NCBI GenBank assembly: GCA_050949725.1
Contig: JBMNGH010000001.1
Coordinates: 62,001-126,000 of the forward strand
Direction of reading: 5' to 3'
Source of the DNA: JBMNGH01 sp050949725
GTDB lineage: Bacteria > Bacillota > Thermosediminibacteria > Thermosediminibacterales > Tepidanaerobacteraceae
Length of the DNA stretch: 64,000 nt
Every line of letters starts with the position of its first letter. Within the stretch, counting starts at the first letter, position 1. The translations under genes were made by a program, and so were the position numbers. Shown piece by piece: positions 32,860-41,414 of the stretch. The notes below the pieces were generated by a model. That model ran no database searches and was not told where the DNA came from. It saw only the letters and a list, made by a program, of their open reading frames with translations.

Positions 32860-33935
32860 AAAAAGAAGCCGAAATAGTTATACTTGGCGGAGGAATAATG
32901 GGAGCAACGATCGCCTATAATCTGGCAAAAAGAGGAAAAGAGGTTGTCGTAATAGAAAAAGACGAGTTTTGTGGTGGCACATCAGGAACAAGTGCCGCAT
33001 TATTGTGGATCCAAGATAAACAGCCTGAGCATTACCTGAAAATGGCGATAGACTCGATAAAAGCTTATGACACTTTTGAGGAAGAACTCGGCTCCAAAAT
33101 CGAATATAAACGCACCGGTGCCATTGAGCTGCTGCGTAACGAAAAAGAGTTTTCATGGGGGATGAGACTTGCAGAAGCGCAAAATAAGGCGGGGTATGAT
33201 GTTACACATCTCTCTCCTGAAGAAACGGTTAAAAAAGAACCCATAGTGAATCCCCAGGTGCTCGGTTCCCTTTATAGCAAACTGGATGGGCAAGTTAACC
33301 CCTTTTTGCTCGTCAATGCATTTTTAAAAGCTGCAAAGCGCAGCGGAGCTGAGGTATATACATTTACGGAAGTCAAAGATTTTTCTGTTAAGGGGTCTGT
33401 AATAAAAGAAGTTATAACAAATAAAGGGAAAATAAAACCTAAGATAGTTGTATGTGCTGCCGGAATTTACAGTAAAGCAATAGCAAAATTGCTTGGAATA
33501 AAAGTGCCAATACATCCTGAAAGGGGCTTTTTTCTTGTTACTGAAAGAATGCCCCCGGTTTTAAACCATGTTGTTACAGGTGCGAGACAAGATGCATCAG
33601 GGAATATATTGCTCGGTTTAATACAAGACCCTACTGCAGAAATAGACAGAAAAATGTACATTTACGGAATGCGATTGGCTGCCAAAGACGCCTTTAGAGA
33701 TTTCCCAGGAATTAGAGGTGTTAATGTCATAAGGTCTTTTACAGGTATTCGTTGTTTACCAGATGATATGTTGCCGATTTTAGGTCCCACCAGAAAAATC
33801 TCGAATTTTTGGATTGCCGTGACTCACCATGCTTTCACAATGTGCGGTTCTTTGGGGCCTATGGCTGCAGAGCTGATATGTGGTGAAAGAGATACCAAAT
33901 CAATTCCTTATTATGCTTATGACAGGTTTTTATAA
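32856..33935 (+). CDS. DadA/HcnC-like FAD-dependent amino-acid dehydrogenase, catalytic beta subunit
   Basis: The 359-residue flavoprotein belongs to the D-amino-acid oxidase (DAO) fold. It has IVILGGGIMGATIAYNLAKRG at residues 7-27 for FAD binding and GTSGTSAALLW after it. Near the C-terminus are FTGIRCLPDDMLPILGPT and VTHHAFTMCGSLGPMAAELI. Relatives oxidise D-amino acids, sarcosine, proline, hydroxyproline or glycine. The gene overlaps the BFD gene by four bases. With the four genes before it, it would form a dehydrogenase passing electrons to iron-sulfur clusters. Confidence 0.87.
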   Translation: MKKEAEIVILGGGIMGATIAYNLAKRGKEVVVIEKDEFCGGTSGTSAALLWIQDKQPEHYLKMAIDSIKAYDTFEEELGSKIEYKRTGAIELLRNEKEFSWGMRLAEAQNKAGYDVTHLSPEETVKKEPIVNPQVLGSLYSKLDGQVNPFLLVNAFLKAAKRSGAEVYTFTEVKDFSVKGSVIKEVITNKGKIKPKIVVCAAGIYSKAIAKLLGIKVPIHPERGFFLVTERMPPVLNHVVTGARQDASGNILLGLIQDPTAEIDRKMYIYGMRLAAKDAFRDFPGIRGVNVIRSFTGIRCLPDDMLPILGPTRKISNFWIAVTHHAFTMCGSLGPMAAELICGERDTKSIPYYAYDRFL

Positions 33936-33981
33936 TGCCAATAAATATAAATTTATTTATAAAACAAGGAGTGTGTTAGAC

Positions 33982-34773
33982 GTGTTTATAGATTCTCATA
34001 CACATTTAACGGAACTGACGATACAAAACCTTGAAGATATGTATTTGGCCGGTATAAGGACAGTTGTATCGCCTGTAATGTTTCCCAGCGTAGTTCCAGT
34101 TTCTTCACAGACAATTCAGGATGTTTGGGATGTCCAGTTAGACTATCAGTTACACAGGGCCGGTGAACAGTTGATAAAAGCGTATGCTATGATATGTGTG
34201 ACAATGGTGAGCATACCAAAAGACCCAGAAAACCTATTAAAAATACTGCCTGATTATTTGGACAATCCCAAGGTTGTAGCAATAGGTGAAATAGGCTTTG
34301 AACCAAGCTCAGAAACGTGTGGGGATTTAACTATACAAGAACAGATCGTAAAAGCTCAGCTGAAGATGGCTTTGGAAAAAGATATGCCGGTTGTATTCCA
34401 TGTGCCCAACCCTCCCGAATTAAAGGAAAAATTCACAGCCAGATCTTTGCAACTGGCCGAAGATGCTGGCCTGTCGATGAAAAGAGTGCTAATAGATCAC
34501 TGTAATGAAGTAAACATTGAGATGGTCCTTCAAAAAGGTGCTTTTGCAGGGATATCAGTCCAACCATGGCGGAATATGACACCTGAACTTGCAGCAGACA
34601 TGGTCTTTAAATTTGGACCTGACAATATCGTTATTAACAGCGATTGTTCAACTGAACCTTCTGATCCCCTTGCAGTAGCAAGGACGTCGTACGCCCTTGC
34701 TAGAAAAGGAGCATCTGATATTGTTATAGAAAAGGTTTGTCACAACAATAGTAAAGGTTTTTATGGAATTTGA
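33982..34773 (+). CDS. TatD-like metal-dependent hydrolase
   Basis: The 263-residue protein has the TatD/amidohydrolase metal-site pattern: SHTHLTE at the start (HxH), GEIGFE, FHVPNP, IDHCNE and INSDCSTEP near the end. TatD proteins are metal-dependent hydrolases, some acting on DNA and others on small amides; this one is divergent. The GTG at 33982 follows AAGGAG. The frame is open to 33880 inside the preceding gene, but no ribosome binding site supports that. Its place in the operon argues for a catabolic amidohydrolase role rather than DNA repair. Confidence 0.75.
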   Translation: MFIDSHTHLTELTIQNLEDMYLAGIRTVVSPVMFPSVVPVSSQTIQDVWDVQLDYQLHRAGEQLIKAYAMICVTMVSIPKDPENLLKILPDYLDNPKVVAIGEIGFEPSSETCGDLTIQEQIVKAQLKMALEKDMPVVFHVPNPPELKEKFTARSLQLAEDAGLSMKRVLIDHCNEVNIEMVLQKGAFAGISVQPWRNMTPELAADMVFKFGPDNIVINSDCSTEPSDPLAVARTSYALARKGASDIVIEKVCHNNSKGFYGI

Positions 34774-34834
34774 TTTTCTTCCCTTGATGCAGATTATTTA
34801 AAAAAAGTATCAAAATATGGGAGGAGAATGAAAC

Positions 34835-36337
34835 GTGCCAGCTGATAATACCAAGGATTTTGATGTATTGATTATTGGGGCGGGGATTGCTGGGGCAGCC
34901 GTTGCCAGGGAATTGTCAAAATACAATTTAAAAACTGCTGTTTTAGAAAGAAATGCAGATGTATGTTTCGGCGCGACTAAAGGCACTCATGCAATTGTCC
35001 ATTGCGGATTACCGGGAAGTGCTCATACACCTTTGAGGAACAGGGGAGAGCTCAAAGGAAATCTTATGATGGAACAACTGTGCAAAGAAATTGATGTGCC
35101 CTTTAAAAGAATAGGCAAACTCCTCGTAGCTTTTAACCAGGAACAATTAGTAGAATTAAAGAACCTTGAAGTCAAGGCGAGGAGAAATGGAGTTATCGAT
35201 ATTGAACTTATCATAAGCAACCAACGACTCAAAAAGATGGAGCCTAATATATCTGACGAGGTTATTGCAGCTCTGTATACTCGCAATACTGCTATAAGCT
35301 CACCATGGGCACTTACAATTGGATTGATTGAAAATGCCATGAATAATGGAGTAAGGCTGTTTTTGGAAACAGAGGTTAAAAGCATAGTTCTGGATTCGAC
35401 AAATAAATTCGTTGTCCAGAGTAAAAACCAAACCTTCAGAGCAGATTACATTGTAAATGCAGCAGGTATTGAAGCCGATAAAATAGCGAGATTAGTTGGT
35501 GATACAAATTTTGATATGATCGGTACAAGATTTCAAAGAATGGTTATGGACAAGAGTTGCAGTGGGATAGTCAGGCATTTGGTAAGGTCTATCAATGATG
35601 ATGGGAGCGTGGGTGATTTTATCTCACCTACGGTTTATGGAGATATCCTTGTTGGCACGACGGTAGAAGAGGTCGATGATTTATACATGGACAATACTAC
35701 AAGACAAGGCTTGGAAGAATGGGTGATACCCAATTACAAACGCATAATACCGGCACTCGACCAGTCAAATTGCATCAGGCCATTTGCAGCAGTGTTGCCT
35801 GAAGCCGGCGGGAAAAATACATCTTTTGACTATTACATAAAGCCTGCACTCACACAACCCAGGTTTATAAACATGGTCCTGGGTGCATCAGGATTTACGG
35901 CCTCACCTGCAATAGCGGAATATGTTGTTTCAGAGTTATTGCCAGATGCGGGATTAAAACTTGTAGAGAAACACGATTTTATCCCAAACAGGAGTGATAT
36001 ACCACACATAAACGAAATGAGCAATTCCGAAAGAGCCGAGGTTATTAATAAAAATTCCTTATACGGTCGGGTTATCTGCAGGTGTGAGACTGTGTCAAAA
36101 GGAGAGGTCGTAGAAGCCATAAAAAGAGGAGCGACAACTTTAGATGGTATAAAATTCAGAACGAGAGCGGGTATGGGAAGGTGTCAGGGAGGTTTTTGCA
36201 GTTCCAGGGTTGCCAAAATAATCAGTGAAGAATTGGGAATTCCCCTAGAGCAGGTAACTAAAAAGGGAAGTTGTTCTTACTATGTGAGCTGCCCTACAAA
36301 GGAATTCACGGTAAAAGAGGGTGAAATACATGAATAA
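34835..36337 (+). CDS. GlpA-like FAD oxidoreductase with C-terminal BFD domain
   Basis: Residues 1 to about 400 form a DAO-fold flavoprotein like anaerobic glycerol-3-phosphate dehydrogenase subunit A: VLIIGAGIAGAAVARELSKY, then GATKGTHAIVHCGLP. The C-terminus (about 412-470) is a BFD-like [2Fe-2S] domain with CRCETVSKGEVVEAI and GRCQGGFC. With the next two genes it makes the GlpA-like/FAD/DUF1667 triad known from many anaerobes. In many such loci glycerol is not the substrate. The GTG start follows GGGAGGAG. The next gene overlaps its end by eight bases. Confidence 0.82.
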   Translation: MPADNTKDFDVLIIGAGIAGAAVARELSKYNLKTAVLERNADVCFGATKGTHAIVHCGLPGSAHTPLRNRGELKGNLMMEQLCKEIDVPFKRIGKLLVAFNQEQLVELKNLEVKARRNGVIDIELIISNQRLKKMEPNISDEVIAALYTRNTAISSPWALTIGLIENAMNNGVRLFLETEVKSIVLDSTNKFVVQSKNQTFRADYIVNAAGIEADKIARLVGDTNFDMIGTRFQRMVMDKSCSGIVRHLVRSINDDGSVGDFISPTVYGDILVGTTVEEVDDLYMDNTTRQGLEEWVIPNYKRIIPALDQSNCIRPFAAVLPEAGGKNTSFDYYIKPALTQPRFINMVLGASGFTASPAIAEYVVSELLPDAGLKLVEKHDFIPNRSDIPHINEMSNSERAEVINKNSLYGRVICRCETVSKGEVVEAIKRGATTLDGIKFRTRAGMGRCQGGFCSSRVAKIISEELGIPLEQVTKKGSCSYYVSCPTKEFTVKEGEIHE

Positions 36338-37589
36338 GGTAATCTACAGAGATGTCGACATTGCGATTATCGGTGGCGGGCCGGCAGGTTTGGGGGCAGC
36401 TATAAAGGCTAAAGAACAAGGTGCAAAAAGTGTATTGTTAATAGAGCGCTCCGAAGAATTAGGTGGGGTTCTCCCTCAATGTATACATAACGGTTTTGGC
36501 CTGCACTACTTTAAGGAAGAGTTAACCGGGCCGGAGTATGCATATAAGCTTGTAAAAAAAGCAGAGACCGCAGGGGTAGAATTTCTTACACGTACAATGG
36601 TTATTGAACTAAATAAAGATAAAGTATTGACCGCGATTTCTGAGGATTCGGTTATGGAAATCAGTGCAAAGGCAGTTGTTCTGTGTATGGGATGCCGTGA
36701 GAGGTCAAGAGGAGCGATAAGACTGCCAGGGTTTAGACCAGCCGGTATCTTTACTGCCGGTACCGCACAGCGGTTGATAAACATAGATGGTTATATTCCC
36801 GGAAAGGAGATTGTTATCCTCGGGTCGGGAGATATCGGCATGATAATGGCGAGAAGGCTTAAACTTGAAGGCGCCGAGATTAAATGTATAGTAGAATTGC
36901 TACCATTCATCGGAGGCCTTATCAGAAATGAGGTTCAGTGTTTACACGATTTTGATATACCGGTTTATACAAGTCATACAGTAACAGAAATATGTGGCAG
37001 AGACAGATTGGAAAAAGTTATCATATCAAAGGTAGCACCCGATAAAACCCCTATTAAAGAATCGGAAAAAGTGATGAGTTGCGATACACTATTGCTGTCC
37101 GTAGGATTAATCCCTGAAAATGAGTTGTCCAAAATGGCGGGAATTAAGATCAACCCCAGAACAGGTGGTCCTTTTGTGGACAATTTGTGGCAGACATCTG
37201 TTCCCGGCATCTTCGCAGGAGGAAATGTCGTCCATGTCCATGATCTGGCTGACCATGCGACACAATCCAGTGAAGACGCGGCCTTAGGTGCTGTAAGATA
37301 CATTTATGAAAAAAAGCTCTTGGCAAATGATAAAACAAGCATTATTCCAGGACATAATATCAGGTACGTTGTCCCGAATGTTATATTTAAAAATACTTGT
37401 GTAAGCTTTTATATCAGAGTGGCATGGCCATACAACAATGCGACAATCAAAATAGGAAATATATATGAAAAAAAATTCGGTTTTTTGAGACCCAGTGAAC
37501 AAATACGAATCGATGTATCAAAGGAACACTTAAAGGATATAGGAAATGAGCTTACGATCAGCTGCGAAGGTGAGGAGGTTGTTTTTTAA
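36330..37589 (+). CDS. NAD(P)/FAD-dependent oxidoreductase partner of the GlpA-like protein
   Basis: The 419-residue flavoprotein has two dinucleotide-binding sites: IAIIGGGPAGLGAAIKAKEQG near residue 11 and IVILGSGDIGMIMARRLKLEG near residue 155. Between them lies VLCMGCRERSRGAIRLPG, where a Cys-x2-Cys-like segment of thioredoxin-reductase relatives would be. GIFAGGNVVHVHDLADHAT closes the FAD site. The ATG at 36330 follows AGGGTGA. Its stop overlaps the next start (TAATG). Likely role: pass electrons between the GlpA-like subunit and NAD(P)H or a DUF1667 protein. Confidence 0.82.
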   Translation: MNKVIYRDVDIAIIGGGPAGLGAAIKAKEQGAKSVLLIERSEELGGVLPQCIHNGFGLHYFKEELTGPEYAYKLVKKAETAGVEFLTRTMVIELNKDKVLTAISEDSVMEISAKAVVLCMGCRERSRGAIRLPGFRPAGIFTAGTAQRLINIDGYIPGKEIVILGSGDIGMIMARRLKLEGAEIKCIVELLPFIGGLIRNEVQCLHDFDIPVYTSHTVTEICGRDRLEKVIISKVAPDKTPIKESEKVMSCDTLLLSVGLIPENELSKMAGIKINPRTGGPFVDNLWQTSVPGIFAGGNVVHVHDLADHATQSSEDAALGAVRYIYEKKLLANDKTSIIPGHNIRYVVPNVIFKNTCVSFYIRVAWPYNNATIKIGNIYEKKFGFLRPSEQIRIDVSKEHLKDIGNELTISCEGEEVVF

Positions 37590-37963
37590 TGAATATAGAC
37601 AAAAGGAAGGTCATTTGTCTTCAATGCCCTCTTGCTTGTTGTATCGTAGTTTCGATTTACGGTGATGAAATAATGGATATAGAAAATTATAAGTGTAAAC
37701 GGGGAATTGACTTTGCCAAGGAAGAAATAACAAATCCGACCAGGATTCTGACAACAACGGTTAGAATTGATAGTGAAGACAAAGATCACCCTTTATTGCC
37801 AGTAAAAACCGACAAACCCATAAGGAAAGAATTACTGTTTAAATGCATGGAATACCTGGCAAAAGTCAAAATAAGACCACCTGTAAAATTCGGCGAAGTA
37901 ATAGTAAAGGACATTTTAGGAACACAAGTAAACATTGTATCAACTACTGAAGTGTTACGATAA
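37589..37963 (+). CDS. DUF1667 protein
   Basis: The 124-residue protein has CLQCPLACC near the N-terminus and YKCKRGIDFAKEEITNPTRILTTTVR in the middle, the DUF1667 signature. Cysteine spacing suggests an iron-sulfur or redox role. The gene always tends to follow the GlpA-like/FAD pair, as here, with a TAATG overlap. The exact role of the family is unknown to me. Confidence 0.85.
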   Translation: MNIDKRKVICLQCPLACCIVVSIYGDEIMDIENYKCKRGIDFAKEEITNPTRILTTTVRIDSEDKDHPLLPVKTDKPIRKELLFKCMEYLAKVKIRPPVKFGEVIVKDILGTQVNIVSTTEVLR

Positions 37964-37995
37964 TTAATTACTTTTCTTGGGTGGTGAGAGTATAC

Positions 37996-39162
37996 TTGAA
38001 GTTACCGACAAAGAGAATGAGCGAGATACCTTACATTGGTATTAGGGAAATTTTTGAAAAAGCTAAAAAACTTGAGCAAAAAAACAAAAAGATTATCCAC
38101 ATGGAGATAGGAAGGCCCGATTTCGATACCCCTATGTCAATAAAAAAAGCGGCCATTAATGCTTTGAACGCGGGCCTGGTCCATTATACTTCCAATTATG
38201 GAACAGACGAGTTGAGAAAAGCAATCTCAAGAAAACTTAAGGAAGACAACAAAGTTGATATAAAACCACAAGAGGTTCTAATAACAGTGGGAGCTATTGA
38301 AGGTTTAGCATTATCCATATTTGGGCTGTTGGACATAAATGATGAAGTGTTGATCCCAAGCCCTTGTTTTCCCGCTTATCCTAATCAGGTCAGGCTTGCA
38401 GGATGCATCCCTGTTCCAGTGCCGCTGAAAATGGAAAGCAATTTTAAATTAAATTTAACAGACTTAGAAGAGAGTATAACACCAAAAACCAAAATGATAA
38501 TAATCAACAGTCCTCACAATCCAACAGGCACAGTCTTAGAAAATGAAGACTTACAAATGATTGCGAGTTTCGCGATCAAACATGACCTTTATGTAGTTGC
38601 TGATGAGTGTTATGAAAAAATTATTTACGGCAAAGAACATATCAGTATTGCAAGCCTGCCAAACATGAGAGAAAGGACGATAATCATAAACAGCACTTCA
38701 AAGAGTTTTTCGATGACAGGTTGGAGGGTAGGTTTTGTTGCGGCAAACGAGCAAATCATCGATTCGCTGGTTAGGGTCCATCAAGATATAACAACTTGTG
38801 CAAACTCCTTTGCCCAAGCGGGAGCTGCCTTTGCTTACATGAGTAAAGCCGATTTTACCAAGGATATGCTGGATAAATATATTGAAAGAAGGGCAATTGC
38901 ATTGCAGTACTTGGCCCAAATTGCAAAAATGGAGTTAAATGTACCTTACGGTGCTTTTTACGTTTTTCCTTCGATAAAAAAGTTTAATATTTCGTCTGAG
39001 GAATTTTGCGATTATATTTTAAATGAAGCAGGAGTGGCTATAGTTCCAGGAAATGCCTTTGGAAAATACGGTGATGGGTTTGTGAGAATATCATATTCGT
39101 GTAGCAAACAAGATGTTATTGAAGGTATGAAGAGAATTGTAAATGCATGCAGGCATTTATAA
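37996..39162 (+). CDS. class I/II pyridoxal-phosphate aminotransferase
   Basis: The roughly 388-residue enzyme has the aspartate-aminotransferase fold: MEIGRPDFDTP, HYTSNYGTDELRKAI, NSPHNPTGTVL, VADECYEKIIY and the PLP lysine in NSTSKSFSMTGWRVG. Substrate is probably an alpha-amino acid; members of this subgroup act on aspartate, alanine or aromatic amino acids. I chose the TTG at 37996, eight bases after GGTGGTGA; a GTG at 37981 is the alternative. It is the second aminotransferase in the locus. Confidence 0.82.
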   Translation: MKLPTKRMSEIPYIGIREIFEKAKKLEQKNKKIIHMEIGRPDFDTPMSIKKAAINALNAGLVHYTSNYGTDELRKAISRKLKEDNKVDIKPQEVLITVGAIEGLALSIFGLLDINDEVLIPSPCFPAYPNQVRLAGCIPVPVPLKMESNFKLNLTDLEESITPKTKMIIINSPHNPTGTVLENEDLQMIASFAIKHDLYVVADECYEKIIYGKEHISIASLPNMRERTIIINSTSKSFSMTGWRVGFVAANEQIIDSLVRVHQDITTCANSFAQAGAAFAYMSKADFTKDMLDKYIERRAIALQYLAQIAKMELNVPYGAFYVFPSIKKFNISSEEFCDYILNEAGVAIVPGNAFGKYGDGFVRISYSCSKQDVIEGMKRIVNACRHL

Positions 39163-39226
39163 AAAATACATTTCGATTTGTATTTTTGACAAAACCGGCA
39201 ATCTTAAACTACAGGGAGGAAGGTTC

Positions 39227-40087
39227 ATGGTATTTTCGAATTCAGAATACGGCAGGTTAAAAAGGGTGCTGTTGTGTCGCCCCGAATATTTAACCATTGG
39301 TACTCCGATTAATGTCATAGCAAAGAAAAACATAGATAAAGGTAAGGATGTAACCATCGAAGCAGCATGTAAGGAGCATGATGAATTTGTCGAAGCGTTT
39401 AAATTGCACGGCGTTGAAGTAATGTTATCTAAAACACATAAGAGGTATCCATACGAGGTTAATACCCGGGATTTAGGTGTTACTACTCCAAAAGGGATTA
39501 TTTTCGGGAGATATCTGGAGCCTCTCCATTGGGGTGAACACAGACTAGCAGAAATTGTTTTAGAGGAAAATAAAATACCCATTTATCACAAATTGGATAG
39601 AGGGCTGTTTGAAGGTGGAGATTTTATGTACATAGACGATAAAAAAGCAGCAGTTGGGATCGCCTCGAGGACTAATTATTTGGGATTTGAAGCCTTGAAA
39701 TATGCACTGTATGACACCGGCCTGACACTTTATCCAATCGAATTTCATAAAGATTATTTACATCTGGACATGATCTTCAATGTCATAGGCGAGAAGACGG
39801 TGATATTGTGCAAAGAAGCTCTGCCTGATAGCTTAATAAAAATGTTAAAACAAGAAAGGTTTACTATTATTGAGATAACAAAAGAAGAGGTATTTTTACA
39901 CGGATGCAATCTACTCAATATCGGAAACAACGTGATCTTCTCACATCCACAAGCCGGAAATATAAATAAAAAGTTGAAATCATTAGGTTTTGAGGTTGTG
40001 ATAATTAACTTGAAAGAAGTTCTCAAAAGCGGTGGTGGGCCAAGGTGTATGAGTTTTCCCGTGGAAAGAGAGCTTGTAAAAAGTTAG
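39227..40087 (+). CDS. amidinotransferase-superfamily enzyme (arginine deiminase/DDAH-like)
   Basis: The 286-residue protein has the guanidino-modifying enzyme pattern: EYGRLKRVLLCRPE at the start, NTRDLGV, the FEGGDF segment binding the guanidinium group, catalytic His in YLHLDMIF and catalytic Cys in GGGPRCMSFP at the end. The length fits dimethylargininase or small amidinohydrolases more than arginine deiminase (about 400). Substrate is a guanidino or N-substituted amidine compound; exact identity is unknown. The ATG at 39227 follows GGGAGGAAGG. It is the clearest sign that the locus handles guanidino compounds. Confidence 0.82.
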   Translation: MVFSNSEYGRLKRVLLCRPEYLTIGTPINVIAKKNIDKGKDVTIEAACKEHDEFVEAFKLHGVEVMLSKTHKRYPYEVNTRDLGVTTPKGIIFGRYLEPLHWGEHRLAEIVLEENKIPIYHKLDRGLFEGGDFMYIDDKKAAVGIASRTNYLGFEALKYALYDTGLTLYPIEFHKDYLHLDMIFNVIGEKTVILCKEALPDSLIKMLKQERFTIIEITKEEVFLHGCNLLNIGNNVIFSHPQAGNINKKLKSLGFEVVIINLKEVLKSGGGPRCMSFPVERELVKS

Positions 40088-40101
40088 CAGGAGTGATGAG
40101 A

Positions 40102-41055
40102 TTGAAGTTTGTATTCTTGGACCAGGATGAACTCATTAGCCATGACTCATATTTAGATCCACTTCGAAAATATGGAGAAGTTGCCTTATACGGAGATGTA
40201 CCCACCACCAAAGCAGAGATCATTAGAAGGGCTCAACATTCTGATGTAATATTTTTTGCCTTGACACACTTTACAAAAGAGATTCTCGACGGTCTACCTA
40301 ATTTAAAAATACTCCAGTTTCTTGGAACAGGAGTCTGGGACCGCGTTGATGTAGAGTATGCAAGGAGTAAGGGTATAAAGGTTTTAAATGTTGAAGGTTA
40401 TGGCAATAATGCTGTTGCTGAGTTCACAATCGCCTGTACACTGAGCCTTGCCAGAAATATTCCAAGGGCAGACAGAAGGATGCGTGAAAAAAAATGGTCG
40501 TTAAGGGGCCTTAGAGGGATAGAAATCAAAGGCTCAACTTTTGGCATTGTTGGTACCGGTAAAATAGGAAGCCTTGTTGCAAAAAAGGCATCGCTTCTTG
40601 GTGCAAATGTGATCGCATACGATGTTCTTAAATCCGAAGAACTGCAGAAAGTATATAAAGTGAAATATGTAACACTTAAGGAGCTGTTTTCCATGTCAGA
40701 TATTATTTCAATACACGCAAAAGCGACTAAAGAAAATGTAAAATTGATAAATCGTGAATTAATCAATACAATGCCTCGGAATACCCTTTTCATCAATACT
40801 GCTAGGGCCGAATTAGTAGATTATGAATCCCTCTATGAGGCCTTAGCAAATAATAAAATTAAAGGTGCTGCTATTGATGTTTTTGAATGTGAACCACCAC
40901 TTGATTTCAAATTGAGCAATTTGGACAATGTCATAACAACGCCACATATGGGATTTTACACACAAAGGTCTGGAAAAAATTTGCTAAACAGGGCGATCAG
41001 TTCAGTAATAAACGAAATTAAGGCTGGCCCAAATCAAAGCCAGATCTCAATTTAG
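40102..41055 (+). CDS. D-isomer-specific 2-hydroxyacid dehydrogenase
   Basis: The 317-residue NAD-dependent dehydrogenase interconverts a 2-keto acid and a D-2-hydroxy acid. It has the Rossmann GTGKIG motif, the substrate arginine in NTARAELVD, the glutamate in DVFECEPP and the catalytic histidine in TPHMGF. The TTG at 40102 is eight bases after AGGAG; an ATG at 40096 lies too close. Last gene of the locus, followed by a strong terminator. It could reduce the keto acid produced by the aminotransferases, as in Stickland-type fermentation. Confidence 0.86.
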   Translation: MKFVFLDQDELISHDSYLDPLRKYGEVALYGDVPTTKAEIIRRAQHSDVIFFALTHFTKEILDGLPNLKILQFLGTGVWDRVDVEYARSKGIKVLNVEGYGNNAVAEFTIACTLSLARNIPRADRRMREKKWSLRGLRGIEIKGSTFGIVGTGKIGSLVAKKASLLGANVIAYDVLKSEELQKVYKVKYVTLKELFSMSDIISIHAKATKENVKLINRELINTMPRNTLFINTARAELVDYESLYEALANNKIKGAAIDVFECEPPLDFKLSNLDNVITTPHMGFYTQRSGKNLLNRAISSVINEIKAGPNQSQISI

Positions 41056-41082
41056 TACAGTCTAATAAGGTTAGCAGGGTAT

Positions 41083-41128
41083 AGGGTTGAGAGGGCTTTA
41101 TAATGCATCCTGGATCTCAGCCCTTTTT
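41083..41128 (+). terminator. rho-independent terminator of the catabolic locus
   Basis: AGGGTTGAGA (41083-41092) pairs with TCTCAGCCCT (41115-41124), with one wobble, and T5 follows. It resembles the groESL terminator stem (AAGGGTTGAG). Confidence 0.82.
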
Positions 41129-41182
41129 GTATTGTTGTAGCTATCAATCATGTTTGAGCAACATGTGTCGGCTAAACAAGCT

Positions 41183-41222
41183 TTTGAAAGAGATTGTGTA
41201 AATTTGAAAGAGATTGTGTAAA
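41183..41222. repeat. perfect 20-bp tandem duplication
   Basis: TTTGAAAGAGATTGTGTAAA occurs twice head to tail without a base between. It lies in the 359-bp gap between the catabolic-locus terminator and the deleted Cys/Met enzyme gene; nothing else is recognisable in that gap. Confidence 0.9.
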
Positions 41223-41414
41223 TATGATGTTAATTGATTACAAGTAGTTTATATTTTAATTTACGTTAGTTTAAAAAATTGCTCCTGAGAAGAAAAAAAT
41301 AAATTTTGAAGGAGAAAAAGGATAATACCAAAAAAAAACCGACGAATTAGCCATCTGTCTAATCAAGTAACGGATTTAATACCAATGATAAACAATGAGA
41401 ATGGAGGAAATGTT

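Noticed and set aside
33880..33981. N-terminal extension of the TatD-like protein
   Set aside because: It lies inside the previous gene, lacks a ribosome binding site and precedes the conserved SHTH start.
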